Shown here piece by piece: positions 1 through 7,707 of a stretch of DNA of 15,188 bases. A program made the position numbers and the translations under genes. The notes under the pieces are model-generated. The model was given only the letters and a program-made list of their open reading frames with translations, was not told the origin of the DNA and made no database searches. This DNA comes from Alphaproteobacteria bacterium (GTDB lineage Bacteria > Pseudomonadota > Alphaproteobacteria > Sneathiellales > Sneathiellaceae), in the NCBI GenBank assembly GCA_006226265.1, contig SBHH01000138.1, forward strand, positions 1 through 15,188, written 5' to 3'. Numbering within the stretch: the stretch's first letter is position 1; every line of letters begins with the position of its first letter.

Positions 1-2
1 GC

Positions 3-899
3 AAGCTGCAGTGGAAGGTCGACTGGGCGATGCGCTGGCATGCGCTGGACGTGGATTATGAGATGGCGGGCAAGGACCTTATCGACAGTGTCACGCTGTC
101 GAGCAAGATCGTCCGTATTCTCGGGAAACAGCCGCCGGAGGGCTTTAATTATGAGCTTTTCCTCGATCAGGAGGGGAAGAAAATCTCGAAGTCCAAGGGC
201 AACGGCATCACTATCGAGGAATGGCTGAAATATGCCTCGCCGGAGAGCCTGTCGCTCTATATGTACCAGAACCCGAAGAAGGCGAAGCGGTTGCATTTCG
301 ATGTCATCCCGAAGGCCGTTGATGAATATTTCTCCTTTCTGGAAAAATTCCCGGCGCAGGAAGCGAAGCAGCAATATGCGAACCCGGCCTGGCATATTCA
401 TAACGGCACGCCGCCGACGGAACTGTTGCCGCTCACTTTCGGTATCCTGCTCAATCTCGCGGGTGTCGTGAACGCGAGCGAGCCCTCGGTTCTTTGGGGC
501 TTCATCTCCCGCTATGCGGACGGGGCGAGCCCGGAAACGAACCCCGAGCTCGACAAGCTCGTTGGTTACGCCATCGCCTATTACCATGACTTCGTGAAGC
601 CGACGAAACAATATCGCCCGCCGACCGAAAAGGAGCGGGCGGCGCTTGCCGATCTGGTCACCTATCTTAAAAGCATTCCAAAGAATACGGATGCGGCGGA
701 TATCCAGAACGGCGTGTTCGAAATCGGGAAAACCCACGAATTCGAAAATCTGCGCGACTGGTTCAAGGCGCTTTACGAGGTGCTGCTGGGACAGTCCCAG
801 GGGCCGCGGATGGGCTCCTTCATTGCGCTTTACGGGGTGGAAGAAACCATCGCCCTGATCGAGCGGGTCCTGAACGGAGAGGAACTGGGCGCGGCCTGA
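3..899 (+). CDS. lysS: Lysine--tRNA ligase, class I (partial, 5' end outside window)
   Basis: This enzyme charges tRNA(Lys) with lysine in the cytoplasm. The frame is open from the first complete codon at base 3, so the N-terminal half of the catalytic domain lies upstream of the window; the ATG at 30 is internal. The visible part begins with [15 protein letters not shown], typical of class I LysRS. A KISKS form of the class I KMSKS loop lies at bases 180-194 ([10 protein letters not shown]), where it stabilises the transition state of adenylate formation. The remaining roughly 230 residues fit the helical anticodon-binding region. Class I LysRS is the archaeal type and replaces the class II enzyme in many Alphaproteobacteria, so the family itself is a taxonomic clue; some annotators use lysK. 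The stop codon sits in the loop of a strong hairpin (887-908). The next gene converges on it 29 bp away. Confidence 0.93.
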   Translation, partial: KLQWKVDWAMRWHALDVDYEMAGKDLIDSVTLSSKIVRILGKQPPEGFNYELFLDQEGKKISKSKGNGITIEEWLKYASPESLSLYMYQNPKKAKRLHFDVIPKAVDEYFSFLEKFPAQEAKQQYANPAWHIHNGTPPTELLPLTFGILLNLAGVVNASEPSVLWGFISRYADGASPETNPELDKLVGYAIAYYHDFVKPTKQYRPPTEKERAALADLVTYLKSIPKNTDAADIQNGVFEIGKTHEFENLRDWFKALYEVLLGQSQGPRMGSFIALYGVEETIALIERVLNGEELGAA

Positions 900-908
900 C
901 CCGCGCCC
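887..908 (+). terminator. GC hairpin straddling the lysS stop codon
   Basis: GGGCGCGG (887-894) pairs perfectly with CCGCGCCC (901-908). The six-base loop contains the lysS stop codon TGA. The stem is strong, but only a poor T-run follows (GGTCATTTCATG), so it is an imperfect intrinsic terminator. It may act as a 3'-end stabiliser or separate the two convergent transcripts. Confidence 0.4.
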
Positions 909-928
909 GGTCATTTCATGTATGAACG

Positions 929-1774
929 TTAGAAGAGCTGGCTGCTCTTTGAGAAGTCCATATACATTTCGCGGAGCTTGCGGGCGATAGGGCCCGGCTG
1001 GAATTCCTTGTTTTCAACGCGGGTGACCGGCATGACCTTGCCGAAGTTGCCGCTGTTGAAGACCTCGTCCGCATTCAAAACGTCTTCGCGGGACATGAAA
1101 GTTTCCTGAACCTCGATCCCGGCTTCCTCGGCGAGTTTCTTGACCCGGCTTCGGGTGATACCGGCAAGGAAACAGCCGGTCGCCGCCGGTGTGAAAGCGA
1201 CACCGTCCTTCACTGTCCAGAGGTTGGAGGTCGCAAATTCTGCCACATTGTCATTCGCATCCAGCATGATCGCATTGTCGAAACCAGCATTCCGGGCGGC
1301 GGCAATCGCACGGCCCGAGTTCGGATAGAGGCAGGAGGCCTTGGCATCCGTCGGCGCCATGTCGCGAGCGGGACGGCGGAGGTCCGAAAAATGGGCGGAG
1401 AAGCCGGTCGCTTCCGGCATCGGGCTGTCATAGACGGCAAGAATGAACTCGGCGCTGTCCGGCTCCGGATCGATGAAGCCGCCACGGGCAAAATACATTG
1501 GGCGGATGTAAAGCTCGGATTCTTTCGGCAGCTTGCGAACCGCCTGCTTGCACAGATCAAGGACTTCTCCGTCCTCCATCGTCGGGATCATGCCAAGCGC
1601 TTTCGCGGAACGGCCGAGCCGCTGGCAATGCAGATCGAGATCGGGCGCCATGCCCTGATAGGACCTTGCGCCATCGAAAACGGTGGAGGCCATCCAGAAG
1701 GAATGATCCATGGGGCCGATCACCCGCGGGCATTCATCATACCAGTCGCCATTGTAGAAGTAGACACCAGCCAT
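929..1774 (-). CDS. Class IV (branched-chain-like) PLP aminotransferase
   Basis: This is a fold-type IV PLP aminotransferase related to IlvE, 281 residues against about 300-310 for IlvE. The proposed PLP lysine is K145 (PTDAKASCLYPN). E179 (NVAEFATSNLW) matches the glutamate that contacts the PLP ring nitrogen. VFDGARSY (residues 32-39) corresponds to the VFEGIRAY signature of branched-chain enzymes. The usual C-terminal GTAA phosphate/carboxylate loop is replaced by SGNFGKVMPV (241-250), so it belongs to a divergent subfamily and its substrate should not be assumed to be leucine, isoleucine or valine. The start at 1774 is supported by an AAGGA ribosome-binding site (complement of 1784-1788) nine bases upstream. 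It is divergent from the DUF952-pyrD pair across a 168-bp gap and convergent with lysS. A D-amino acid or amine transaminase is possible but less likely. Confidence 0.8.
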   Translation of the reverse strand: MAGVYFYNGDWYDECPRVIGPMDHSFWMASTVFDGARSYQGMAPDLDLHCQRLGRSAKALGMIPTMEDGEVLDLCKQAVRKLPKESELYIRPMYFARGGFIDPEPDSAEFILAVYDSPMPEATGFSAHFSDLRRPARDMAPTDAKASCLYPNSGRAIAAARNAGFDNAIMLDANDNVAEFATSNLWTVKDGVAFTPAATGCFLAGITRSRVKKLAEEAGIEVQETFMSREDVLNADEVFNSGNFGKVMPVTRVENKEFQPGPIARKLREMYMDFSKSSQLF

Positions 1775-1942
1775 GTGTGAAATTCCTTTTAACGTGAGGA
1801 GATCAACCTCTAGCAGATTATTTCATCGGGAGGCAAGGGTGAGTTCCGATTACCAGAATAGCGCCCGCCATTTTTTCTGTTCAAGAAAGCACAATTTCTG
1901 TAGGGTCCGCGGCAGTAAAAACTTAAATACAATCCGGCGGAA

Positions 1943-2287
1943 ATGATGACGATCATCTATCATATGGCAGACAGGGATGACTGGCAGACGGCGGTCAAAA
2001 AGGGCCGTTATGAAGGAACGCCTGTCGACAAACAGGACGGCTTCATTCATTTTTCAACCGCCGAAACGGTCGCGGAAAGCGCGGTGAAGCATCGCGCGGG
2101 CGTTCAAAATCTGCTACTGATCGCGGTCCCGGCGGAGGCGCTCGGGGACAGCCTTAAATGGGAACCGGCGCGGGGCGGCATTCTCTTTCCGCATCTTTAC
2201 GGCGGTCTTGATCCCGAACTTGCAAGCTCCGTCACCGATTTGCCGCTCGGAGCCGATGGGCTCCATATCTTTCCGGATTTGGACTGA
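1943..2287 (+). CDS. DUF952 domain-containing protein
   Basis: This 114-residue cytoplasmic protein matches the DUF952 family (COG3502) along its whole length. It starts with IYHMADRDDW, carries the central DGFIHFST motif (residues 32-39, with H36) and ends with GLHIFPDLD. The fold is related to ADP-ribosyltransferase-like proteins in some classifications, but no activity is established. There is no signal peptide or membrane segment. Two ATGs stand in tandem (1943 and 1946), preceded by a weak GGCGGA site. The stop codon lies five bases before pyrD, so the two genes almost certainly share one mRNA, with this gene leading. That arrangement suggests, without proof, a role near pyrimidine or flavoprotein metabolism. 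Confidence 0.85.
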   Translation: MMTIIYHMADRDDWQTAVKKGRYEGTPVDKQDGFIHFSTAETVAESAVKHRAGVQNLLLIAVPAEALGDSLKWEPARGGILFPHLYGGLDPELASSVTDLPLGADGLHIFPDLD

Positions 2288-2292
2288 CGCGC

Positions 2293-3363
2293 ATGGCCTT
2301 TCCCTATTCTCTCCTCCGACCGCTGCTCTTCCAACTGGAGGCGGAGACGGCGCATAACTTCTCGCTCCGGGCGCTGAAATCGGGATTGCTGCTCGCGGTT
2401 TCCAATGCACCGGATCCGATCCTGAAGACCCGCCTGTTCGGGCTTGAATTCCCGAACCCGGTTGGCCTTTCGGCGGGCTATGACAAGAACGGCGATGTCC
2501 TCGATGCGCTCGCGGGCCTTGGCTTCGGCTTTGCGGAGGCAGGGAGCGTCACCCCTCTTGCGCAAGACGGAAATCCCAAACCCCGCATTTTCCGGCTTCC
2601 GGAAGACCAGGCGGTGATCAACCGGCTCGGTTTCAATAACCGGGGGCTCGAGACGGCAGCGGCAAATTTTGGAAACCGGCGTAAAGGCTTCATCGTCGGC
2701 GCCAATCTCGGCGCGAACAAGCTGAGCGAGGACCGAATTGCCGACTATGTGACGGGGATGCGGCGGCTTGCCCCGCTCGCCGACTATGTGACGGTGAATA
2801 TCTCCTCCCCCAACACGCCGGGCCTTCGGGCGCTGCAAGGCAAGGCGGAGCTTGAAGAATTGCTGGGCCGCCTGATGGCCGCGAGATCGGATATGACGGC
2901 GACGGGTGCGGCATCCTTCCCGCTTCTACTTAAAATCGCACCGGACCTTACTGAAGACGATAAGGCGGATATCGCGGCTGTGGCGCTTGAAAGCGGACTT
3001 GATGGACTTATTGTCACCAACACGACGATCACGCGGCCGGAAACCCTTCGGAATGTGCAAAAAGGGGAGACGGGCGGATTGAGCGGTCAGCCCTTGAAGG
3101 AGCTTTCTTTGAGCGTGTTGAAAGACATGTATCGCGCGACGAGTGGGAAAATTCCGCTCATCGGCGTCGGCGGCATTCAGAACGTGGAGGATGCCTATGC
3201 TCGTATCCGGGCAGGGGCGTCTCTCATCCAGATTTACAGCGCCATGGTCTATAAAGGCCCATATCTTGCCGCCGATATCGCCAAGGGTCTGGCCGCTTGC
3301 CTCAAGGCAGATGGCTTCTCCTCGATTGCCGAGGCCGTCGGGGTTGATACGCCGCTTTCCTAG
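2293..3363 (+). CDS. pyrD: Dihydroorotate dehydrogenase (quinone), class 2
   Basis: PyrD oxidises dihydroorotate to orotate with FMN and passes electrons to membrane quinone, the fourth step of de novo pyrimidine synthesis. At 356 residues it has the class 2 length. The N-terminal 30 or so residues (MAFPYSLLRPLLFQLEAE) form the amphipathic helices that reach the membrane. Visible motifs are GLSAGYDKNGD (58-68), NRLGFNNRG (110-118), NISSPNTPGLR (169-179, with S172 as the catalytic serine expected in class 2 enzymes rather than the cysteine of class 1), LLLKIAPD (K214), VTNTT (241-245), and the FMN phosphate loops GVGGI (291-295) and YSAMVYKGP (315-323). No clear ribosome-binding site precedes the ATG, which fits translational coupling to DUF952 five bases upstream. 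The stop codon overlaps the stop of the convergent regulator gene within one CTAG. Confidence 0.96.
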   Translation: MAFPYSLLRPLLFQLEAETAHNFSLRALKSGLLLAVSNAPDPILKTRLFGLEFPNPVGLSAGYDKNGDVLDALAGLGFGFAEAGSVTPLAQDGNPKPRIFRLPEDQAVINRLGFNNRGLETAAANFGNRRKGFIVGANLGANKLSEDRIADYVTGMRRLAPLADYVTVNISSPNTPGLRALQGKAELEELLGRLMAARSDMTATGAASFPLLLKIAPDLTEDDKADIAAVALESGLDGLIVTNTTITRPETLRNVQKGETGGLSGQPLKELSLSVLKDMYRATSGKIPLIGVGGIQNVEDAYARIRAGASLIQIYSAMVYKGPYLAADIAKGLAACLKADGFSSIAEAVGVDTPLS

Positions 3364-3911
3364 AAGCTCGGCGGGGTGCAGGCGCTTACGACAATCGTCT
3401 CTTCCTCCCCGATGCAGCGGAAGCGGTGCGGGCGATGGCTTTCGAAATAATAGGCATCGCCTTTTTTCAGGATTTTCTTGTCCGATCCGACTGTGACTTC
3501 CAACCGGCCGGAGACGATGACGCCGGCTTCCTCCCCTTGATGGCTCAACATGCTGCGGCCCGTATCCGCGCCCGGCGCATAAACCTCATGCAGGACCTGC
3601 AGCGCCTTGCCTGTCAAATCGCGGCCGATCTGGCGGTAGGAGATTTTCCCCTCCGACAGCTCGGTGAGTTCCTCGCGCGCGAAGAAGATTTTCGGATGGG
3701 CGGAAAATTCATTCGCAAAGAAATCGGAAAGTGCAATCGGAAAGCCATCGAGGACTTTCTTGAGCGAGCCGACCGCCGGGCTCGTGCGGTTCTGCTCGAT
3801 CATCGAGATCATACCGTTGGTCACGCCGACGCGCTTCGCCAGTTCCCGTTGCGACAGGCCATGTTGCTCGCGCAGGCTGCGGAGCCTGGCCCCGAGATCG
3901 AACTCGCTCAT
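3360..3911 (-). CDS. XRE-family regulator with C-terminal cupin domain (PuuR-like)
   Basis: This is a 183-residue transcriptional regulator. Residues 7-62 form an XRE helix-turn-helix (LRSLREQHGLSQRELAKRVG, then TNGMISMIEQNRTSP for the recognition region). Residues about 105-178 form a small beta-barrel cupin, with HQGEEAGVIVSGRLEV (124-139) and SHRPHRFRC (158-166) supplying possible ligand or metal residues H124, E128, H159 and H162. This is the domain order of PuuR, the E. coli repressor of putrescine degradation, whose cupin has a very similar HQGEE segment. The start at 3911 is backed by AGGGAG (complement of 3917-3922). It is divergent from an omega-aminotransferase, which it most likely controls together with its own gene; the 16-bp inverted repeat at 3937-3952 is a candidate operator. 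The effector is unknown but could be the aminotransferase substrate. Confidence 0.88.
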   Translation of the reverse strand: MSEFDLGARLRSLREQHGLSQRELAKRVGVTNGMISMIEQNRTSPAVGSLKKVLDGFPIALSDFFANEFSAHPKIFFAREELTELSEGKISYRQIGRDLTGKALQVLHEVYAPGADTGRSMLSHQGEEAGVIVSGRLEVTVGSDKKILKKGDAYYFESHRPHRFRCIGEEETIVVSACTPPSF

Positions 3912-3936
3912 CCTTATCTCCCTGATTCGAACATGT

Positions 3937-3952
3937 GTTTAATATTTTAAAC
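3937..3952. promoter_or_regulatory. Candidate operator: GTTTAA-N4-TTAAAC inverted repeat
   Basis: GTTTAATATTTTAAAC has perfect 6-bp arms around a 4-bp spacer, 25 bp upstream of the regulator start. On the minus strand it contains TAAAAT (complement of 3944-3949), a plausible -10 box for the regulator gene. A protein bound here would block that promoter. The site fits an XRE dimer in size and symmetry; assigning it to the adjacent regulator is inference. Confidence 0.45.
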
Positions 3953-3981
3953 GGGAAAATCGCATCCGAAAAAGAAAAATC

Positions 3982-3993
3982 GCAAAATTTTGC
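3982..3993. promoter_or_regulatory. Second palindrome, GCAAAATTTTGC
   Basis: This is a perfect 12-bp palindrome about 30 bp from the first inverted repeat and 71 bp before the aminotransferase start codon. It lies in an AT-rich gap unlike the surrounding GC-rich coding sequence. A weak -35-like TTGCCA (3990-3995) overlaps its end. It could be a second operator half of the divergent control region, but AT-rich palindromes of this size also arise by chance. Confidence 0.3.
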
Positions 3994-4051
3994 CATTGAA
4001 TTTTGGGCTTGTCTTAAAAAGCGATCCGGATATCGTGATTTTGTCTTTAAC

Positions 4052-4056
4052 AGGAG
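4052..4056 (+). promoter_or_regulatory. Ribosome-binding site that fixes the aminotransferase start
   Basis: AGGAG lies eight bases before the ATG at 4065, which is ideal spacing. The in-frame ATG at 4059 is only two bases from this site, and the further upstream in-frame TTG at 3990 overlaps the 12-bp palindrome and has no such site. The protein therefore most likely begins MSDSAAPSP. Confidence 0.7.
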
Positions 4057-4064
4057 AGATGAAA

Positions 4065-5393
4065 ATGTCCGACAGCGCCGCCCCGTCCCCCAACAATCTT
4101 GATGCCTTCTGGATGCCGTTCACGGCCAACCGGCAATTCAAATCCAACCCGCGCATGCTGGTGAGCGCGAAGGGCATGTATTACACGAATATCGAAGGAC
4201 AGCAGATTCTGGATGGCACGGCGGGTCTCTGGTGCTGTAACGCGGGCCATGCGGAGCCTCGCATCGTCGAGGCGGTTGCGAAGCAGATCGCGGAGCTTGA
4301 CTATGCGCCGTCCTTCCAGATGGGCCATCCGAAAGCCTTTGAGCTTGCGGCGCGCGTCACCAGCATGTTCCCCGCCGAGCTCGATCATATGTTCTTTACC
4401 AATTCAGGATCGGAATCCGTCGATACCGCGCTTAAAATTGCGCTTGCTTATCACCGCGCCCGGGGCGAGGGAACGCGCACCCGACTGATCGGCCGGGAGC
4501 GGGGCTATCACGGCACCGGTTTCGGCGGTATTTCCGTTGGCGGCATCGTTGCCAACCGCCGGACGTTCGGCACCATGCTGACCGGCGTCGATCATCTGCC
4601 GCATACGCATCTGCCGGAAAAGAACGCGTTCAGCCGGGGTGTGCCGGAATATGGCGCCGAACTTGCGGATGAGCTGGAGCGGATCGTCGCGCTTCATGAT
4701 GCCTCTACCATCGCGGCGGTGATTGTCGAGCCGATTGCCGGATCGACGGGTGTGATCCTGCCGCCGAAGGGCTATCTGGAGCGGCTTCGCAAGATTTGCG
4801 ACAAGCATGGCATCCTGCTGATTTTCGATGAGGTCATTACCGGCTTTGGCCGTCTCGGGACGCCCTTTGCGACCGATTTCTTCGGCGTGAAGCCGGACCT
4901 CGTCACGCTTGCCAAGGGGCTGACGAGCGGCACCATCCCGATGGGCGGCGTCATCTGCTCGAAAGAGATTTACAACGCCTTCATGACCGGTCCTGACAAT
5001 ATGATTGAGCTGTTCCACGGCTATACCTATTCCGGGCATCCGGTGGCCGCAGCGGCGGGCCTCGCGACCCTCGATACCTATAAGGAGGAAGGCCTGTTCG
5101 AACGCGCGAACGCCCTCGCGCCTTACTGGGAGGATGCGGTTCACTCGTTGAAAGGCACGCGCCATGTGACGGATTTGCGCAACCTCGGCCTGATCGGCGC
5201 GATCGAGCTTGAAAGCATGCCGGACAAGCCGACGGTCCGCGCCGTCAATGCCTTCAAGAAATGCTACGAGAAGGGCGTCATGATCCGGACCACGGGCGAT
5301 ATCATCGCGCTCTCCCCGCCGCTGATCGCGGAGAAGAACCATGTCGACCAGATTTTCGAGACAATCCGCTCCGTTCTCAACGAAATCGAATAG
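4065..5393 (+). CDS. Omega-amino acid (beta-alanine):pyruvate aminotransferase, class III
   Basis: This class III PLP aminotransferase of 442 residues transfers the terminal amino group of an omega-amino acid such as beta-alanine to pyruvate, giving malonate semialdehyde and alanine. It resembles Pseudomonas omega-APT/BauA along its length: WMPFTANR (15-22), LDGTAGLWCCNAGH near residue 50, NSGSES (112-117), RGYHG (145-149), VIVEPIAGSTGV, IFDEVITGFGRLG (D254 contacts the PLP nitrogen), TLAKGLTSG (Schiff-base lysine K283) and HGYTYSGHPVA (317-327). The usual subunit is cytoplasmic and dimeric or tetrameric. The PuuR-like regulator stands divergent just upstream, and a strong terminator follows, so the gene is probably transcribed alone under that regulator. 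Related substrates (putrescine, gamma-aminobutyrate, taurine, aromatic amines) cannot be excluded, because class III specificity is hard to read from sequence. Confidence 0.87.
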   Translation: MSDSAAPSPNNLDAFWMPFTANRQFKSNPRMLVSAKGMYYTNIEGQQILDGTAGLWCCNAGHAEPRIVEAVAKQIAELDYAPSFQMGHPKAFELAARVTSMFPAELDHMFFTNSGSESVDTALKIALAYHRARGEGTRTRLIGRERGYHGTGFGGISVGGIVANRRTFGTMLTGVDHLPHTHLPEKNAFSRGVPEYGAELADELERIVALHDASTIAAVIVEPIAGSTGVILPPKGYLERLRKICDKHGILLIFDEVITGFGRLGTPFATDFFGVKPDLVTLAKGLTSGTIPMGGVICSKEIYNAFMTGPDNMIELFHGYTYSGHPVAAAAGLATLDTYKEEGLFERANALAPYWEDAVHSLKGTRHVTDLRNLGLIGAIELESMPDKPTVRAVNAFKKCYEKGVMIRTTGDIIALSPPLIAEKNHVDQIFETIRSVLNEIE

Positions 5394-5416
5394 GCGCCGG
5401 ACCATATAGAATTAAG

Positions 5417-5442
5417 AAAAGGGGCCCGAGCGGCCCCTTTTT
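5417..5442 (+). terminator. Intrinsic terminator after the aminotransferase
   Basis: AAAAGGGGCC (5417-5426) pairs with GGCCCCTTTT (5432-5441) around a CGAGC loop, with a run of five T's from 5438. The A-run on the 5' side makes it symmetrical, so it can also end the convergent minus-strand esterase transcript, whose stop lies 19 bp away. Confidence 0.9.
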
Positions 5443-5460
5443 ATTGGCTCTGGTGGCGGT

Positions 5461-6396
5461 TCAGGCAAAGGCTTTCCGTAACGCCTCAACCCCTTCCTTG
5501 ATGCAGGTTTTTGCTTCATCAATTGCGCCGCCAAGATTGATGAAGCCATGGATCATGCCGGAATAATGGGTATAGCTCGCCGCACCGCCTTCTTCATTGA
5601 GGCGCTCGGCATAGGCCTTGCCTTCATCCTGCAACGGATCGTAACCCGCCGTCTGGATGAGTGCAGGGGGCAGATCTTTCAGGCTTTCCGCAAGCAGCGG
5701 CGAGGCGCGCCAGTCAAGCTGATCTGCGTCATCGTTGAGGTAATGCCCCCGGAACCATTGCATCAGCGGCTTGGTAAGGAAATATCCCTCCCCATAGGCG
5801 TTGTGGGACGGGGCGTTCATGCGCATATCTGTCGCCGGGTAAATCAGCCATTGGAAGCGCGGCATATAGCTGCCTTCCTCCCGCGCAACGAGGCAGACGA
5901 CAGCGGAAAGATTACCACCCGCGCTATCGCCGCCCACAGCAATTTTCTCGGTGTCGCCGCCGAAATCGGCGATGTTATCGACGGTCCAGTTAAGCGCCGC
6001 ATAGGCATCGTCGACCGCCGCCGGGAAACGATGCTCCGGCCCCATCCGGTAGTCCACGGAAATAACGACGAACGGGCCGTCATTGGCGATCATGCGGCAG
6101 AGGCCGTCGTGGGTATCCGGGCTGCCGATGACCCAGCCGCCGCCATGGTAATAGATGAGGACGGGCAGCGCCCCCTCCATGCCGATCGGTTGATAAATCC
6201 GCGCCGGGATATCGCCATGCGGCCCTGGAATGGCGACATCGATGGATTTTCCGATATCGATATCTTTGAGACTGAGCGTCTTTGCGCGCTCCTCATAAAC
6301 GGCCTTGGCTTCATCAGCGGAAAGTTCGTTAAGCTCCGGCAGCCCCTTTTCCTTGGCCACATCCAGAACCCATTGCACCTGTGGATCAAGTGTCAT
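5461..6396 (-). CDS. Alpha/beta hydrolase, HSL-type esterase (acetyl-esterase family)
   Basis: This is a carboxylesterase of the hormone-sensitive-lipase (bacterial family IV) group. Counting from the upstream ATG (313 residues), the oxyanion-hole HGGGW is at 86-90 and the catalytic triad is S160 in GGDSAGGN, D255 in AGYDPLQDE and H285 in MIHGF; all are intact. It lacks a signal peptide, so a cytoplasmic role on short-chain esters or lipid-like substrates is expected. Two ATGs are possible: the one ending at 6402 is only one base from the AAGGGGG site, whereas the one ending at 6396 has a normal 7-base gap and is preferred here, giving 311 residues starting MTLDPQ. DUF2336 lies upstream on the same strand, 99 bp or more away. 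It faces the aminotransferase terminator at its 3' end. The native substrate is not deducible. Confidence 0.9.
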   Translation of the reverse strand: MTLDPQVQWVLDVAKEKGLPELNELSADEAKAVYEERAKTLSLKDIDIGKSIDVAIPGPHGDIPARIYQPIGMEGALPVLIYYHGGGWVIGSPDTHDGLCRMIANDGPFVVISVDYRMGPEHRFPAAVDDAYAALNWTVDNIADFGGDTEKIAVGGDSAGGNLSAVVCLVAREEGSYMPRFQWLIYPATDMRMNAPSHNAYGEGYFLTKPLMQWFRGHYLNDDADQLDWRASPLLAESLKDLPPALIQTAGYDPLQDEGKAYAERLNEEGGAASYTHYSGMIHGFINLGGAIDEAKTCIKEGVEALRKAFA

Positions 6397-6501
6397 TTCC
6401 ATTCCCCCTTCTCTTTGTATTATTATCGTTGCAGAACCCCCAGACCAGCCGGGACCGCGGAGCGGGTTTCACCGATCCACTCTTTCCCATAAGTGTAAAA
6501 C

Positions 6502-7623
6502 TCAGTAGAGGCGATTGGGAAGCAGTTTTTCCATCAAATCCTCAAGAGAGAGCCCGTCCTCCCAGCCATAGTCATCTGCGATCTGGTCGATCATGCGCTG
6601 GCGGAAATTATCCTTGTCCGCGCGCGGATGGTAATGTGCGGCCCTTCGCATCTCCTCTAGCGTCGTGCGGACGGCTGTATAGAGATAGGGGGAGAGCTCC
6701 GCGCGTTCATAGAGCCGTTGAAGGCCAAGATAGCCCCGGCCGGAGGTCAGCGAAATCACCCGCTTCTTGGAAATACCGGAGCGATAGCCCAAAGCGGCGG
6801 CAAAGAAGGAATGATTATCCGTCAGAAGACAGCGCAGCATCAGCGTGGCCGTAAGGCGCCCGTCGCGATGCAGGGATATGCACATCTTGCGCTGTTCATG
6901 ATCGGTCATCCGGCGGTTCAGCGATTTACAAAGCGCCTTTTCCCGGGCATTGACGATCATGCGGGGCGAAGTGCGCTCCGACATGCGGGCCTTTTCCTCC
7001 AGGACCTTCTTGTATTCGTCCGATACCATGTCGCACAGGCGTCCGATAACACGGTTCGGCAGATAGTTGCGGCGGATCATCAGCTTCTGGATTGTCTCCA
7101 CCGTGCCGAAACGGTCAATGATCTTGCTATATCCTTCTTCGCCGATGAGGGCGGTTTCGTTTGTCAGGCTTACCTGCACCGCCGGGTAGCAGCCGTTTTC
7201 TGCAATCCAGCGGTTAACGTGACGGCCCGTATGGTGGCGTCCGGCGATGGCGGTCTGTTTCGCATCGCTTGCGCTCTGCAGAAATTCAAGCAGGTCCTCG
7301 TCAGTGAACAGCGGTGATTGCTCGACAAGAGGCAGGGAAACCTCGTCAATATCCCGGGCAAGGCGCAGTGCAAGGTCGCGCGGCAGGAACTCGCAATCGC
7401 GGACGGCTTCCGAAATGGCGCGGCGGACAGATGTCTCGAAATCCTGAACCAGATGCTCAAGAATGGCACGGGTAAGCTCTAGGTCCTCCTCGATCATTGA
7501 ATGATTAGCGAAGCCTTCCGCAACCATTTGCGCGGTCTTAAGGCGCGCGTTTGGGGACATGCCGCTGAACAGGTCGGCAATGCGCGCCTCATAGCCTTGT
7601 GTCGTTAACATAATGGATGGCAT
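6502..7623 (-). CDS. DUF2336 domain-containing protein
   Basis: This 373-residue protein matches the DUF2336 family, which is largely restricted to Alphaproteobacteria and has no assigned biochemical function. Residues about 15-150 look like HEAT-like helical repeats: ELTRAILEHLVQDFE, VRRAISEAVRDCEFLPRDL, then LPLVEQSPLFTDEDLLEFLQ, a phrase characteristic of the family. The C-terminal half is highly charged and helical, with no membrane segment or recognisable catalytic motif. The product is probably a soluble scaffold or adaptor. The start at 7623 lacks a good ribosome-binding site; M5 at 7611 is an alternative, also without one. It lies 84 bp downstream of the dGTPase gene on the same strand, and the esterase follows it, so co-transcription is possible but not shown. 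Confidence 0.85.
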   Translation of the reverse strand: MPSIMLTTQGYEARIADLFSGMSPNARLKTAQMVAEGFANHSMIEEDLELTRAILEHLVQDFETSVRRAISEAVRDCEFLPRDLALRLARDIDEVSLPLVEQSPLFTDEDLLEFLQSASDAKQTAIAGRHHTGRHVNRWIAENGCYPAVQVSLTNETALIGEEGYSKIIDRFGTVETIQKLMIRRNYLPNRVIGRLCDMVSDEYKKVLEEKARMSERTSPRMIVNAREKALCKSLNRRMTDHEQRKMCISLHRDGRLTATLMLRCLLTDNHSFFAAALGYRSGISKKRVISLTSGRGYLGLQRLYERAELSPYLYTAVRTTLEEMRRAAHYHPRADKDNFRQRMIDQIADDYGWEDGLSLEDLMEKLLPNRLY

Positions 7624-7707
7624 CGAACCGCACCGAAAAAGTCATACCTTAACGAGTTGCGGGTTAAAATGACGTTACAAAATGGCTAAAATCTGGCAGA
7701 AAAGGCT

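Noticed and set aside
4404..5405. A 333-codon open frame on the minus strand opposite the omega-aminotransferase
   Set aside because: Its translation is rich in Arg, Asp and Gly with no recognisable domain, and it mirrors a strongly conserved gene on the other strand. Long antisense frames are expected in GC-rich coding sequence.
5548..6492. A 314-codon plus-strand frame opposite the esterase
   Set aside because: The esterase has an intact catalytic triad on the minus strand, and the plus-strand product matches nothing recognisable and has no ribosome-binding site.
7624..7707. TTAA repeats upstream of DUF2336 as a CtrA box
   Set aside because: On the minus strand the two TTAA elements are 11 bases apart, not the 7 of the CtrA consensus, and no better match is present.
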